Of a stretch of DNA of 64,000 nt, positions 1 through 9,009 are shown one piece after another. Location: contig NZ_CP080412.1 of NCBI RefSeq assembly GCF_019457635.1, positions 1,860,001-1,924,000 on the forward strand, written 5' to 3'. The number at the start of each line of letters is the position of its first letter. Position 1 is the first letter of the stretch. Source of the stretch: Shewanella mangrovisoli (GTDB taxonomy: Bacteria > Pseudomonadota > Gammaproteobacteria > Enterobacterales > Shewanellaceae). The position numbers were made by a program, and so were the translations under genes. The notes under the pieces are model-generated. The model saw only the letters and a list, made by a program, of their open reading frames with translations. It made no database searches and had not been told where the DNA came from.

Positions 1-58
1 CACTCACCATTCAGCTTGGTTTACCCCCAGCAATTTAGGCAAATAACATTAGGCCAAT

Positions 59-82
59 AAAAAGAGCAGCCTAGGCTGCTCT
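59..82 (-). terminator. Intrinsic terminator after the DUF2057 gene
   Basis: Perfect inverted repeat at 63-82 (agagcagc pairing with gctgct, centre ctag). Read on the minus strand it is followed by a run of T, so it fits termination of the minus-strand gene that ends at 141. Confidence 0.7.
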
Positions 83-140
83 ATTTTGTATTGGATAGGT
101 GTCTTGCTCGCTTGTTACTGCCAAAACCTAACGAATACAC

Positions 141-857
141 TTATTGCCCGTTAATTTTTGCCTTGAATTTTGCTTTGGTGGCGTCATCGGCGAGATGATA
201 CCAATAATCCAGCATATGACTGATTTCGGCTTGAGTCGGCGAGTCTGGCGCTGCGTCTTGTGTTACTGCAGCTGTTGATGTGGCTGCACTGGCGGTTATG
301 GCTGTTGATGGCGCTTCAGTGGCGGCTGGCAGAGTTGGTGCTCTCGTTGCTGTTGATACTTGAGGCTGGCTTTGCACTGCGGCAAGCGTTATCGATGCGG
401 GATGTTGGCCTTGATTGTATTGAAAGATTTCCTGCTCGAAGTTTCGGCCTATCTGAAGCCCGTTTTTCACTAATCTGTCTTGGTCAAAGCTAATCGCTTG
501 ATTGTGCTTATCTAAAAGCGTGATTGACGGTGACTCATCGAACTGCTTTGCAGCTTTTGCCGAGTCGATATTAGGCAGTTTGAGTTGTAATGCTTGGTCA
601 GTTTCATTAAAGCGGACAATCAGTACGTCCGATTGATAGCGCACCGAATTAGCCTGTTTGCGATACTGGGCATTGTAGCGAAACGCGATTTGGTTCAATC
701 CATCACTCAGCGTGACTGGCGAGGTGCTTAATGGCTTTTGTCCATTCACGGTTAACAGCTCGACATCACTTGGCAGCTGCAGGAGTACTTCGGCACAAAC
801 GGGTTGCAGGCTGGCAAGCAGTATGGCGGATGCGCACAGGATAGAGGGGGATTTCAT
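141..857 (-). CDS. DUF2057 (YccT-like) secreted protein
   Basis: A 238-residue protein with an N-terminal signal peptide (MKSPSILCASAILL, likely cut after VCA) and a body resembling the DUF2057/UPF0319 family, of which E. coli YccT is a member. It should be periplasmic or envelope associated. The first two thirds carry the family-like part; residues about 160-210 are a low-complexity Ala/Thr/Pro stretch before a short charged tail. I chose the ATG at 857 because AAGAGA lies 7-12 nt upstream and the signal peptide then starts correctly; a GTG at 881 in frame has no such site. It is monocistronic, with a terminator at 59-82. The biochemical role is not known to me. Confidence 0.75.
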   Translation of the reverse strand: MKSPSILCASAILLASLQPVCAEVLLQLPSDVELLTVNGQKPLSTSPVTLSDGLNQIAFRYNAQYRKQANSVRYQSDVLIVRFNETDQALQLKLPNIDSAKAAKQFDESPSITLLDKHNQAISFDQDRLVKNGLQIGRNFEQEIFQYNQGQHPASITLAAVQSQPQVSTATRAPTLPAATEAPSTAITASAATSTAAVTQDAAPDSPTQAEISHMLDYWYHLADDATKAKFKAKINGQ

Positions 858-1005
858 AGGCTTTCTCTTGGTTGATATCACGCACTAATGATAAGTGAGA
901 TAACCATTAACACAAAGTGGAGAGCTAAGCTGATGGTCACAAAGAACACACAAAGGATGCATAAAGCGCGATACATTCATCGATATTTGGCTGCGATGTA
1001 GAATA

Positions 1006-1034
1006 AAGAAAAGGCTCACAGGGAGCCTTTTCTT
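1006..1034 (-). terminator. Intrinsic terminator after cpdB
   Basis: Perfect 12-bp inverted repeat (1006-1017 with 1023-1034) around a 5-nt loop, AAGAAAAGGCTC pairing with GAGCCTTTTCTT. It lies just past the stop of the minus-strand cpdB gene and ends in a T-rich tract on that strand. Confidence 0.75.
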
Positions 1035-1094
1035 GCCTAAGTACGAGACAACGTTATGCCTGATCTTGGCTTAACCTAAGCGCAATAAGGCAAA

Positions 1095-3152
1095 TTACTT
1101 CGCTTTATCTTGGCTTAGGTTGATGCGGTACACGGCAAAACCGAGTTCATCTTTACTAATCTTGGTCATTTCGCGTTGTTTATTTGCTTCGATAAAGGTA
1201 GCTGCTTTATCGCTATCTTGGGTCTGGAAGCGAATATCTAACGCAACATTGGTGCTGATGGTTTTGAAATCCCAGTTGTAGTCAGCACTTGGGTTGACCA
1301 TGCCATCATACTTGCCTGTGGTTTCGTTGAACTGAGATTGCGCCGTGATATAGGCCGCTAAGGCTTCACGGTTAGTATCTGGCAGTTCGAGTACCACATG
1401 ATCACTGCCGGTACCGGCAAACTTGCCACCAAAGGCGCGGTAGTTATTTGAGGCTACGATAAATTCTTTGGCCGCAAACTCTTCGCCAGTGAAGACTTTA
1501 CCGCTGGCATCTGTGTAGCTTAAATCGACGATACGGTTAGCATTGGCATTGACAACGGCGCAGTCGCGGTCGAACTTACTTGGTTGAGTCACATCAATCT
1601 TGTATGTCAAGCCATCGAGCACGTCGAAGTTATAGGTTGGGTGACCATCCCAGTTGATTAACTCCTGTGGCGTGGTCTTGGTTGGATCGATTTGATTGAA
1701 TTGGTTAGCTGAACACTCCAGCCAATCTTTCAGTTCAGCACCCGTCGCTTTGACCGCCACCATAGTGTTGGGGTAGAGGTAAAGATCGGCGGCGTTTTTA
1801 AAGGTCAATGCGCCTTTATCTACTTGTACATATTGGTCTGCATCGCTGGTTGTACCGTGGCGACCACCGGCTTTGAATGGCGCAGAGGCCGATAAGACGG
1901 GCAGATCTTTTAATGCCTCGGGGAGTTTGGCTTTGACGTTAGCAATTTGCGCGTCAGAAACGATTTGTACGGTTGGATCGTCCTGCACTAAGGTCAAGAA
2001 GCTATACATATCCGCGGCAGCAACCCCAATCGGCTCGTCCACGAAGGCGAGTGTACCTTGGTGCTCGGCGGCAACGGCATCATGGATGGCGGCGTCGGCT
2101 TCGACTAATGGTGTTTTGGTGGCACCATCATAGATAGGACGTGCCTTAGTGGTGGCACTGAGAACTGACCACTTACCGTCTTTACGCTCGAGTTTAAAGT
2201 CGACCACACCTAAGTTGTCACCCCAGCGTCCAGGCATGACGGCTGGCACACCATTTAACAGACCCTTAGTCACGTCTGTATTAGGTAAGTCGGCATATTT
2301 GGCATCGGGGAAAATAGAGTGGCTGTGACCAAAGAGGATGGCATTAATACCGTCAACATAGGTCAAGGCATAGGTTGCGTTTTCTGCCATAGGATCGCCA
2401 GGATTTTCGGTCGAACCAATACCAGAGTGGGGGATTGCGATAATCAAATCCGCGCCTTTTGCTTTCATTTCAGGCACATATTTCTTGGCGGTCGCAACAA
2501 TATCTTCAACCGTTACTTTGCCAGTAAGATTTTGTTTATCCCACAATAAGATTTGTGGTGGCACAAAACCAATATAACCAATCTTAATGGTTTGGTTATT
2601 TCCTTCGCTATCGACGATTTGTTTTTCTTTAATGATATAAGGGGTGAATAAATGCTCACCTTTTTTCACATCATTCCAGCAACCATTATCGTCGGCACAA
2701 TAGACGTTGGCGTTAATATAAGGGAATTCTGCACCATGAAGTGATTTATTTAAAAAATCTAAACCATAGTTAAATTCGTGGTTACCGATATTCCCCACTT
2801 CGTAATCTAATAGGTTCATTGCTTTATAGGCGGGGTGAACATCGCCCATTTGTAGGCCGACTTTAGCCATATAGTCACCCATAGGACTACCTTGAAGCAG
2901 ATCGCCGTTATCTACGAGTACACTGTTTTTGGCCTCTTTACGGGCGGCATGGATAAGGCTAGCGGTACGAGCTAGACCGATTGTTGGGTCTTCTTTACCG
3001 CTGTAGTAGTTGAAATCCATGATATTTGTGTGCAGATCCGTGGTTTCTAATACACGTAAATCCGCTTGAACGATTTGCTCATCATCCGAGCCACAGGCGC
3101 TTACGCCTAGGGCGGCAGTGATCATCACTGCGAGTAGTTTTTTATTTAACAT
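1095..3152 (-). CDS. cpdB: 2',3'-cyclic-nucleotide 2'-phosphodiesterase / 3'-nucleotidase
   Basis: A 685-residue bifunctional nucleotide scavenging enzyme of the 5'-nucleotidase/CpdB family that hydrolyses 2',3'-cyclic nucleotides and 3'-nucleotides outside the cytoplasm. The N-terminus is a lipoprotein signal (LGVSAC, Cys20), so it is probably lipid anchored, whereas E. coli CpdB is soluble periplasmic. Metallophosphoesterase motifs are visible: TTDLHTN (37-43), DNGD (81-84), GNHEFNYG (123-130) and a later GHSHSIF. The C-terminal half is the 5'-nucleotidase substrate-binding domain. Length is a little above the roughly 650 residues of E. coli CpdB. AGAGA precedes the ATG. A long upstream region (3153-3843) separates it from divergent dcp. 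Confidence 0.9.
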   Translation of the reverse strand: MLNKKLLAVMITAALGVSACGSDDEQIVQADLRVLETTDLHTNIMDFNYYSGKEDPTIGLARTASLIHAARKEAKNSVLVDNGDLLQGSPMGDYMAKVGLQMGDVHPAYKAMNLLDYEVGNIGNHEFNYGLDFLNKSLHGAEFPYINANVYCADDNGCWNDVKKGEHLFTPYIIKEKQIVDSEGNNQTIKIGYIGFVPPQILLWDKQNLTGKVTVEDIVATAKKYVPEMKAKGADLIIAIPHSGIGSTENPGDPMAENATYALTYVDGINAILFGHSHSIFPDAKYADLPNTDVTKGLLNGVPAVMPGRWGDNLGVVDFKLERKDGKWSVLSATTKARPIYDGATKTPLVEADAAIHDAVAAEHQGTLAFVDEPIGVAAADMYSFLTLVQDDPTVQIVSDAQIANVKAKLPEALKDLPVLSASAPFKAGGRHGTTSDADQYVQVDKGALTFKNAADLYLYPNTMVAVKATGAELKDWLECSANQFNQIDPTKTTPQELINWDGHPTYNFDVLDGLTYKIDVTQPSKFDRDCAVVNANANRIVDLSYTDASGKVFTGEEFAAKEFIVASNNYRAFGGKFAGTGSDHVVLELPDTNREALAAYITAQSQFNETTGKYDGMVNPSADYNWDFKTISTNVALDIRFQTQDSDKAATFIEANKQREMTKISKDELGFAVYRINLSQDKAK

Positions 3153-3186
3153 CGTTTTCTCTATTTATATTTATTTGACCCTAATA

Positions 3187-3206
3187 CATGTTCTTTTGAG
3201 AACATG
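3187..3206. promoter_or_regulatory. Inverted repeat in the cpdB 5' leader
   Basis: Perfect 8-bp arms CATGTTCT and AGAACATG separated by TTTG, 35-54 nt before the cpdB start codon. It could be an operator or a leader hairpin. There is no T-run after it, so it is not an intrinsic terminator. The regulator is unknown. Confidence 0.35.
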
Positions 3207-3843
3207 CCCATCATCCTGTTAATTCATAACGAAAGAACCGTTAGGTAATCGCGTCATTGAGTTAACGGACGGGGATTATAAAGAGATTTGATGATCTGAA
3301 TGTGACATTAATTGGATAAAAGCTGTTTCAAATTGTGACTAGGCGCTTGATTGATTAATTTGTGCACCATGGGTGCGGTATTTTTATTCATCGGCTGGTT
3401 AATTCGATGTTGCCAGCTATTTATTAAGAATAATTAATATTTGTTAGCTGATTGAATTTCGCCTGCGCTTATATTCGATGAGTCTTTGAGATAATGTTGC
3501 CGATTTTTATGAAGTGTTTTCACATAAGCTTTTATTTATAAAATAAATTCTATCGGTTAAAACCTTGATTGTTTGTACGCTTTGGCTAGGGGCGCTCGTC
3601 GTTAAATCGCAGACAAAATCCCCTTGATGCCGTAGTTTGACGGCCGTCACACATAAAGAGATACAAATTCCCCTCGTTCCTAGGCTTTGAAAACTTGGCC
3701 GAAGCTCGCTTAACTTGCTAAGGTTGTGCGTCGAAAACGGACGCCCAAACTATGCGTCAGTTGGAAGAGAAGCCAAAATCCGTTACTCGCACCTTTCACT
3801 TAAAAAATATAAAGACAGGGCAGTAACACTCTAGGGAGTTCCT
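3207..3843. other. Divergent intergenic region cpdB/dcp
   Basis: About 640 nt without a convincing gene between divergent cpdB and dcp. It is AT-rich near 3400-3560 and contains a 12-bp perfect palindrome TGACGGCCGTCA at 3638-3649 and a GCACC/GGTGC repeat at 3364-3376. It presumably holds both promoters; I could not place -10/-35 pairs with confidence. Confidence 0.5.
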
Positions 3844-5991
3844 ATGCGTAAGTCTGTTATTACTACTGCCGTGGCCGCGGCATTGTTATTGGGCGCTTGC
3901 TCAGAAAAACCGGCAGCAAATACTGAGGCCGCCAATGCGGTTGCGACACAAGCTGCCGCATCGACTCAAGCTGATGCGACCAATGTGTTACTGAGCAAGA
4001 GTCCACTGCAGGATCAAGCTCCGCAGTTTAATCTGATCAAGAGTTCGGATTATGCCCCCGCATTTGCGCAGGGCATAAAGGAACATGAGGCTGAAATTGC
4101 CGCCATTATTGCCAATAAACAGGCGCCAACCTTCGAGAATACGATTTTAGCCATGGAAACCTCGGGTGAGTTGTTAACTCGAGTGTCACGCACCTTCTTC
4201 AATCTGGCGGGGTTAATCTCCGACGATGATTTTCAAAAAACCGAGGCGGATTTAGCGCCTAAGTTGTCGGCTCACCGCGATAATATTTACTTAGATCCAA
4301 GTTTATTTGCCCGTGTCGAAACCGTGTATCAACAACGTGCTGGGTTAAATGCCGAAGATAAGCGCCTAGTCGAGTTTTATTACGAGCAGTTTGTACGTGC
4401 TGGGGCTAAATTATCCGATGCCGATAAAGCGAAAATGCGCGACTTTAACGCTGAGTTAGCGACCCTTGCGACTGAGTTTTCCCAAAACAGCTTAAAGTCA
4501 TTTAAAGACGATGTGATTGTTGTGACCGATAAAGCACAACTGGACGGTTTATCTGACAGCGAAATCGCCACCTTAGCGGCCGCAGCACAGGCGGCGGGTA
4601 AAACGGGTTACCTGATCACCTTAGTGAATACGACGCGTCAGCCTATTTTAGCCAGTTTAAATAACCGCGAACTGCGCCAAAAAGTCTGGGAAACCTCGGC
4701 TCACCGCGCCGTTGCCAGCAATGGCCCTTTAATCGTGAAGATGGCGCAGCTGCGCGCCAAGAAAGCCAATCTACTCGGCTTTGATACTTGGGCAGCTTAT
4801 GCCGTGGCCGACCAAATGGCTAAAACGCCAACTGCCGTGTATGAAATTTTAGATGACTTGGCGCCTAAGGCGTTGGCTCACGCTAAGGCCGATGCGGCGG
4901 ATATCCAAGCTGAAATCAAAAAAGCCGGCGGTAATTTTGAATTACAACCTTGGGATTGGGCTTATTACGCCGAGAAAGTACGTCAACAAAAGTACGCCCT
5001 AGATGAAAGCAGCATCAAACCCTACTTTGAATTTAACTCTGTGCTGAAGGATGGCTTGTTCTTCGCGATGCACAAACTCTACGGCATCAGCGTTAAACCG
5101 CGCACCGATTTACCGGTATGGAATAGCGATGTCCTCGCCTTTGAGGTTTTCGATAAAGATAACAGCTCTATTGGGCTGTTCTATCTTGACCCTTATGCCC
5201 GTGAAGGAAAGGGCGGCGGCGCATGGATGGATGAGTTTGTCACTCAAAGCGGCCAACTAGGCACTAAGCCTGTGGTGTATAACGCACTGAATATCCCGAA
5301 ACCTGCTGACGGTCCAACCTTGATGACCTTCGATGAAGTGACCACTATGTTCCATGAATTTGGTCATGCGGTGCATGGTTTATTCTCTAAGGTGAAATAC
5401 CCAAGTGTGGCGGGTACCTCTACGGCGCGTGACTTTGTGGAGTTTCCGTCTCAAGTTAACGAAGATTGGAACATTGACCCAGCAGTCATTGCCAATTATG
5501 CCAAGCATTATCAAACTGGTGAGCCGATTCCTAAAGCCCTACTCGATAAAATCTTAGCCTCGAATAAATTTGGTCAAGGTTTTGATACTGTTGAGTATTT
5601 AGCGGCGGCATTACTGGATATGGAATGGCACTCGATTGGTGCTGACACCCAAATCAAGGATGTGGAACAGTTTGAGCATCAAGTGTTAGCCAAACACGGC
5701 CTCGATTTCGCGCCAATTCCACCGCGTTATAAGTCGAGCTATTTTAGCCATGCTTTCTCGGGTGGCTATTCTGCCGGTTATTACGCCTACCTGTGGACGG
5801 AAGTGTTTGCCGCCGATGCCTTTGCCTATATGGGCGAACATGGTGGCTTGAAAGCCGAAAACGGCGATAAGTTCCGTGATGCTGTATTGTCTAAAGGCAA
5901 CAGCGAAGATCTGATGCAGGATTACATCCACTTTACCGGGCAAAAACCCACGACAGATGCCTTATTAAAGCGCCGTGGTTTAGTCGATTAA
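3844..5991 (+). CDS. dcp: Peptidyl-dipeptidase Dcp, M3 family lipoprotein
   Basis: A 715-residue zinc metallopeptidase of family M3, which removes C-terminal dipeptides from short peptides. The zinc motif HEFGH is at 504-508 and the third ligand Glu533 lies in EFPSQ, as in Dcp and oligopeptidase A. The N-terminus is a lipoprotein signal (LLLGAC, Cys19) followed by an Ala/Thr-rich linker of about 30 residues, so the enzyme is likely anchored in the envelope; E. coli Dcp has no such signal. AGGGAG precedes the ATG. It is transcribed alone and followed by a strong terminator at 6014-6049. OpdA is the alternative family member, but the secreted form and overall sequence fit Dcp better. Confidence 0.88.
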   Translation: MRKSVITTAVAAALLLGACSEKPAANTEAANAVATQAAASTQADATNVLLSKSPLQDQAPQFNLIKSSDYAPAFAQGIKEHEAEIAAIIANKQAPTFENTILAMETSGELLTRVSRTFFNLAGLISDDDFQKTEADLAPKLSAHRDNIYLDPSLFARVETVYQQRAGLNAEDKRLVEFYYEQFVRAGAKLSDADKAKMRDFNAELATLATEFSQNSLKSFKDDVIVVTDKAQLDGLSDSEIATLAAAAQAAGKTGYLITLVNTTRQPILASLNNRELRQKVWETSAHRAVASNGPLIVKMAQLRAKKANLLGFDTWAAYAVADQMAKTPTAVYEILDDLAPKALAHAKADAADIQAEIKKAGGNFELQPWDWAYYAEKVRQQKYALDESSIKPYFEFNSVLKDGLFFAMHKLYGISVKPRTDLPVWNSDVLAFEVFDKDNSSIGLFYLDPYAREGKGGGAWMDEFVTQSGQLGTKPVVYNALNIPKPADGPTLMTFDEVTTMFHEFGHAVHGLFSKVKYPSVAGTSTARDFVEFPSQVNEDWNIDPAVIANYAKHYQTGEPIPKALLDKILASNKFGQGFDTVEYLAAALLDMEWHSIGADTQIKDVEQFEHQVLAKHGLDFAPIPPRYKSSYFSHAFSGGYSAGYYAYLWTEVFAADAFAYMGEHGGLKAENGDKFRDAVLSKGNSEDLMQDYIHFTGQKPTTDALLKRRGLVD

Positions 5992-6013
5992 ACGATTCAT
6001 TGTAAAAAGGGCC

Positions 6014-6049
6014 AAAGGCTTGGTAGGGCAACCTATCAAGCCTTTTTTT
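6014..6049 (+). terminator. Intrinsic terminator after dcp
   Basis: A 14-bp stem with one G-T pair (aaaggcttggtagg with cctatcaagccttt), a GCAA tetraloop and a T-run to 6049. Confidence 0.85.
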
Positions 6050-6215
6050 ACGCTATTGTTTTTCGATAATCTTTACTCTAAAATCCCGCCAAATTTGACT
6101 GTGGGATAGCTTCTTTATCCCGTATCGACGCCCCTCGAAAATCAGGCTCAGTTCCCCTCCTTTGAGCCCTTGAGTACAGCTAAAGCGTAGCCTCTTATTA
6201 TTGGATGTAGCATTA

Positions 6216-6839
6216 ATGGTTTCGCAATTAAGTGAAGCAGTGCTGGATGTGATCGCTGACGCCTTGGTAGACAAAGGCTATATCTTTTTACCCGAGTTAA
6301 TTCCTCACCCAATTAGCCAAGTATTATTGGAAAAAATCCAAGCAACAGAAATACATGAGCTCAAAGCGGCTTCGATTGGACGTGGTGCAGAGCAGCAACT
6401 CAACCCCGATATCCGCCGTGATAGGATCCAGTGGCTGGAGGAGCAGAGCGAGCCAGATAGCCTCTATTTAGACTTGATGACGCAGTTAAAGGATGGCCTA
6501 AATCGTCGATTATTTATGGGATTATTCGACTACGAAAGCCATTATGCTGTGTATCAGCCCGGCGCCTTTTATAAGAAGCATGTGGATGCGCTAAAAGGCA
6601 GTCAAAACCGTATCTTAACCACAGTATTTTTCTTAAATCCCGATTGGACGCCAGCAGATTGCGGCGAGCTGATTATTTATGATGAAGCCGATAATGAGAT
6701 TGAACGCATCGCGCCTAAAATGGGCCACTTTGTGATTTTCTTAAGCGAGCGCTTCCCCCATGAGGTCAGTAAAACACTAGCCCAGCGCAACAGTATTGCT
6801 GGCTGGTTTAGGGTGAGTAATAGCGTGCACGGGTTTTAA
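6216..6839 (+). CDS. 2OG-Fe(II) oxygenase (prolyl-4-hydroxylase-like fold)
   Basis: A 207-residue protein with the facial triad of iron/2-oxoglutarate dioxygenases: HVD (His122, Asp124), distal His182 in FPHEV, and an arginine in RNSIAGWFR (Arg191 or Arg199) that would bind 2-oxoglutarate. It resembles SM-20/PKHD-type hydroxylases. The substrate is unknown; protein side chains are typical for the family. The ATG at 6216 is taken as the start. An in-frame TTG at 6201 is possible, and neither has a strong ribosome binding site. It is flanked by terminators on both sides, so it is a single-gene unit. Confidence 0.8.
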   Translation: MVSQLSEAVLDVIADALVDKGYIFLPELIPHPISQVLLEKIQATEIHELKAASIGRGAEQQLNPDIRRDRIQWLEEQSEPDSLYLDLMTQLKDGLNRRLFMGLFDYESHYAVYQPGAFYKKHVDALKGSQNRILTTVFFLNPDWTPADCGELIIYDEADNEIERIAPKMGHFVIFLSERFPHEVSKTLAQRNSIAGWFRVSNSVHGF

Positions 6840-6884
6840 TCTCAGGCAGTTTTGACTTGAGTTGCCAAAGGCTAATTGCGACGT

Positions 6885-6922
6885 AAAAGCGCAGTGTTTC
6901 TAAGTAAACACTGCGCTTTTTT
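6885..6922 (+). terminator. Intrinsic terminator after the 2OG oxygenase gene
   Basis: Perfect 15-bp stem (6885-6899 with 6906-6920, AAAAGCGCAGTGTTT pairing with AAACACTGCGCTTTT), 6-nt loop, T-run. Confidence 0.85.
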
Positions 6923-7263
6923 GATCTTAATGGTGCAGCGTTATCGACATCCGCCAAATCGATGTCTAAGTCGTTCACTTTTGCTCGTTTGCGCTGACGC
7001 TAGGCCAAAAGGGGCATCACTATCCGAACTCTTTAGATCCCTGCGTTATTTGGCTGCATCAGAACGACTACAACATCTGCCTAATCCAATTCATCAACAT
7101 GTCATTTTCGACGGCGAAGCTTAAGAAAATCTTAGCGCCTGCACCTAGAATGAAATTATCAAATCACATTGAAAATAGAGGTTTTTTTATTTTAGATTAA
7201 TGTTAGGCTAGTAAAAAATGTGCGCAAGGACACACTTTTTAGTCAGCTAATGGAGGCGATACT
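6923..7263. other. Intergenic region with no supported gene
   Basis: About 340 nt. An open frame crosses the region but starts inside the preceding terminator and its product resembles nothing I recognise, so I do not call it. The last 100 nt are AT-rich and probably carry the promoter of the acetyltransferase at 7264. Confidence 0.4.
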
Positions 7264-7866
7264 GTGGGCGAACGCGATCTTTTAGGTTGTTTAACGGGCG
7301 AACATGTCGTGTTGGAACCCCTCTCTTTATCCCATGTTGCCGCCTTGAGTTTAGCGGTGGCGGATGGCGAGTTGTGGCGTTTATGGTTTACCAGCGTGCC
7401 AGAGCCAAGCGAGATGAAAGCCTATGTGACTAAAGCCTTGGATGAGAAAGCGCGCGGCGAGAGTTTCCCGTTTGCGGTGCGCGACCGTCTCTCCGGTGAG
7501 ATTGTCGGCTGCACCCGTATCTGCCACTGGGAGAGCGAGCATCGCCATTTGGAGATTGGTTACACTTGGTACGCCAAGCGCGCTCAGCGCACGGGGATTA
7601 ATACCGAATCCAAGTTATTACTGCTGACCTTTGCCTTCGACACCCTCGATGCCATTGCCGTCGAGTTTCGCACCCATTGGCACAATCAAGCATCTCGCCA
7701 AGCCATTGCCCGCCTCGGCGCCAAGCAAGATGGCGTGCTGCGCAACAATAAGATCCTCAAGGATGGCACGATCCGCGATACCGTGGTGTACTCGATTATC
7801 GATTCTGAATGGGCCACAGTGAAACACAACTTAGCATTTCGCTTACAGCAACGACCGGTAGAGTAA
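7264..7866 (+). CDS. GNAT acetyltransferase, RimJ/RimL type
   Basis: A 200-residue N-acetyltransferase of the GCN5-related family. The order of elements fits the RimJ/RimL (Acetyltransf_3) branch: an N-terminal strand ending in LEPLSLSHV, the central IVGCTRICHWESEHRHLEIGY segment, and a C-terminal RQAIARLGAKQDGVLRNN motif typical of acetyl-CoA binding and the final helix. The target is unknown; related enzymes acetylate ribosomal protein N-termini, amino acids or antibiotics. The start is GTG at 7264, set by GGAGG 9-13 nt upstream. A second GNAT gene follows 82 nt downstream, so the two are probably co-transcribed. Confidence 0.82.
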   Translation: MGERDLLGCLTGEHVVLEPLSLSHVAALSLAVADGELWRLWFTSVPEPSEMKAYVTKALDEKARGESFPFAVRDRLSGEIVGCTRICHWESEHRHLEIGYTWYAKRAQRTGINTESKLLLLTFAFDTLDAIAVEFRTHWHNQASRQAIARLGAKQDGVLRNNKILKDGTIRDTVVYSIIDSEWATVKHNLAFRLQQRPVE

Positions 7867-7948
7867 GGCGAATTGAGGCTTCAAATGACGGCATTCATTC
7901 GCTATTTGGAGTCGCAACACGCACGTAGATTTGAGGTAGGAAAGGCCG

Positions 7949-8413
7949 ATGGCAAACATTATTTCTCGCGCTGACGTATCCCATTGTCATGAGGTTGCCC
8001 TGTTATTTAATGAGTATCGGCAGTTTTACGGCTGTAAGGATGATGTCCCGGCGGCGGAGCAGTTTATTCGTGCGCGTTTGCAGGATGCCTCGTCCGTGGT
8101 GTTTATCGCGCGCTCTCCCGAGGGGATGGGGTTGGGTTTTGTGCAGTTGTATCCCTGTTATTCGTCGCTGCGCTTGGCGCCGATTTTTATCCTAAACGAT
8201 GTGTTTGTCACCCAGCATGCGCGTTGTGTCGGCATTGGTCGGGCCTTGGTGCAACAGGCGACTGAGTATGCCAAAGCTCAGGGCGCTCGCGCCTTAGTGC
8301 TCGAGACCCAAAAGGAGAATGTCCGCGCGCAGGGATTGTATGAGGCTTTAGGCTTTGTGCGGGATCAGAAATTTTTAACTTACGAGCTTGAGATCCACTC
8401 ATTGCTTAAGTAG
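7949..8413 (+). CDS. GNAT N-acetyltransferase
   Basis: A 154-residue single-domain GNAT protein. The acetyl-CoA-binding motif A is visible in NDVFVTQHARCVGIGRALVQQATEYA (a variant of R-x-x-G-x-G/A) followed by ALVLETQKENVRAQGLYEALGF, the usual motif B. AGGA lies upstream of the ATG. It differs clearly from the preceding RimJ/RimL-type gene, so the pair is not a recent duplication. Substrate is unknown. Confidence 0.82.
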   Translation: MANIISRADVSHCHEVALLFNEYRQFYGCKDDVPAAEQFIRARLQDASSVVFIARSPEGMGLGFVQLYPCYSSLRLAPIFILNDVFVTQHARCVGIGRALVQQATEYAKAQGARALVLETQKENVRAQGLYEALGFVRDQKFLTYELEIHSLLK

Positions 8414-8446
8414 TTTATGCTTAATTGCGAATAAAAGGACAACAAG

Positions 8447-8842
8447 ATGTTTAAAGCGTTTGCCGTTGCCGGCTTAATGTTAACTGTGAGCCATAGCGTA
8501 GTTGCCGATGAGGCAGAAAAGGCCTTTAGTAAAGAAGCCATTGAATGCGCTGCTTATTATCAAATCAGTTCAGAGGCCATTGGCGCCATGAATGCTCCGC
8601 AAATGCAGGCTGTGGGCGAGCGTTTAAAAACCTCTAAGGTCGAGGCTGAAAATCTGGCGAAAAAGTATCAGTCAGAGGCCGAAGTCACCCAAGCGGTTGC
8701 CGACGCTAAGGCGCGCCAGATCCAGAGCTTAGGCGGCTCAAGTAACTTAGGTGCGCTGATGGGCAAATACAAAGAAGAATGTAAAAACCTGTTAGCCGAT
8801 CCGCAAAAGCGCCTCGATTACTGGACCATGGCCACCATGTAA
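8447..8842 (+). CDS. Small secreted protein of unknown function
   Basis: A 131-residue protein with a signal peptide (MFKAFAVAGLMLTVSHSVVA, cleavage before DEAEKAF), leaving a mature, mostly helical, charged domain of about 110 residues. Two cysteines (in IECAAY and EECKNL) could form a disulfide in the periplasm. AAAGGAC precedes the ATG. It lies 33 nt after the GNAT gene and ends at a strong terminator, so it may share their transcript. I do not recognise the family. Confidence 0.6.
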   Translation: MFKAFAVAGLMLTVSHSVVADEAEKAFSKEAIECAAYYQISSEAIGAMNAPQMQAVGERLKTSKVEAENLAKKYQSEAEVTQAVADAKARQIQSLGGSSNLGALMGKYKEECKNLLADPQKRLDYWTMATM

Positions 8843-8856
8843 GCCTTGCCTGTGAT

Positions 8857-8886
8857 AAACAAAGGAGCCTGAGGCTCCTTTGTTTT
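8857..8886 (+). terminator. Intrinsic terminator
   Basis: Perfect 13-bp stem (8857-8869 with 8873-8885, AAACAAAGGAGCC pairing with GGCTCCTTTGTTT) and 3-nt loop. It is almost symmetric, so it could act in both directions. Confidence 0.8.
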
Positions 8887-9009
8887 ATTATCTGAAGAAT
8901 GATTTTTTGAATTAGCGTTAAGCACCTGCAATAGAGTTGAGCTTTGGCGGGTCTTACTCCCTAGATAAGCAAGGGCCTGATGGCCGCGAATAAGGGCGAG
9001 AGATAAGCA

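Noticed and set aside
6876..7124. 82-codon open frame after the 2OG oxygenase
   Set aside because: Starts inside the intrinsic terminator, has no ribosome binding site, and its Arg/Leu/Ser-rich product resembles no protein I know.
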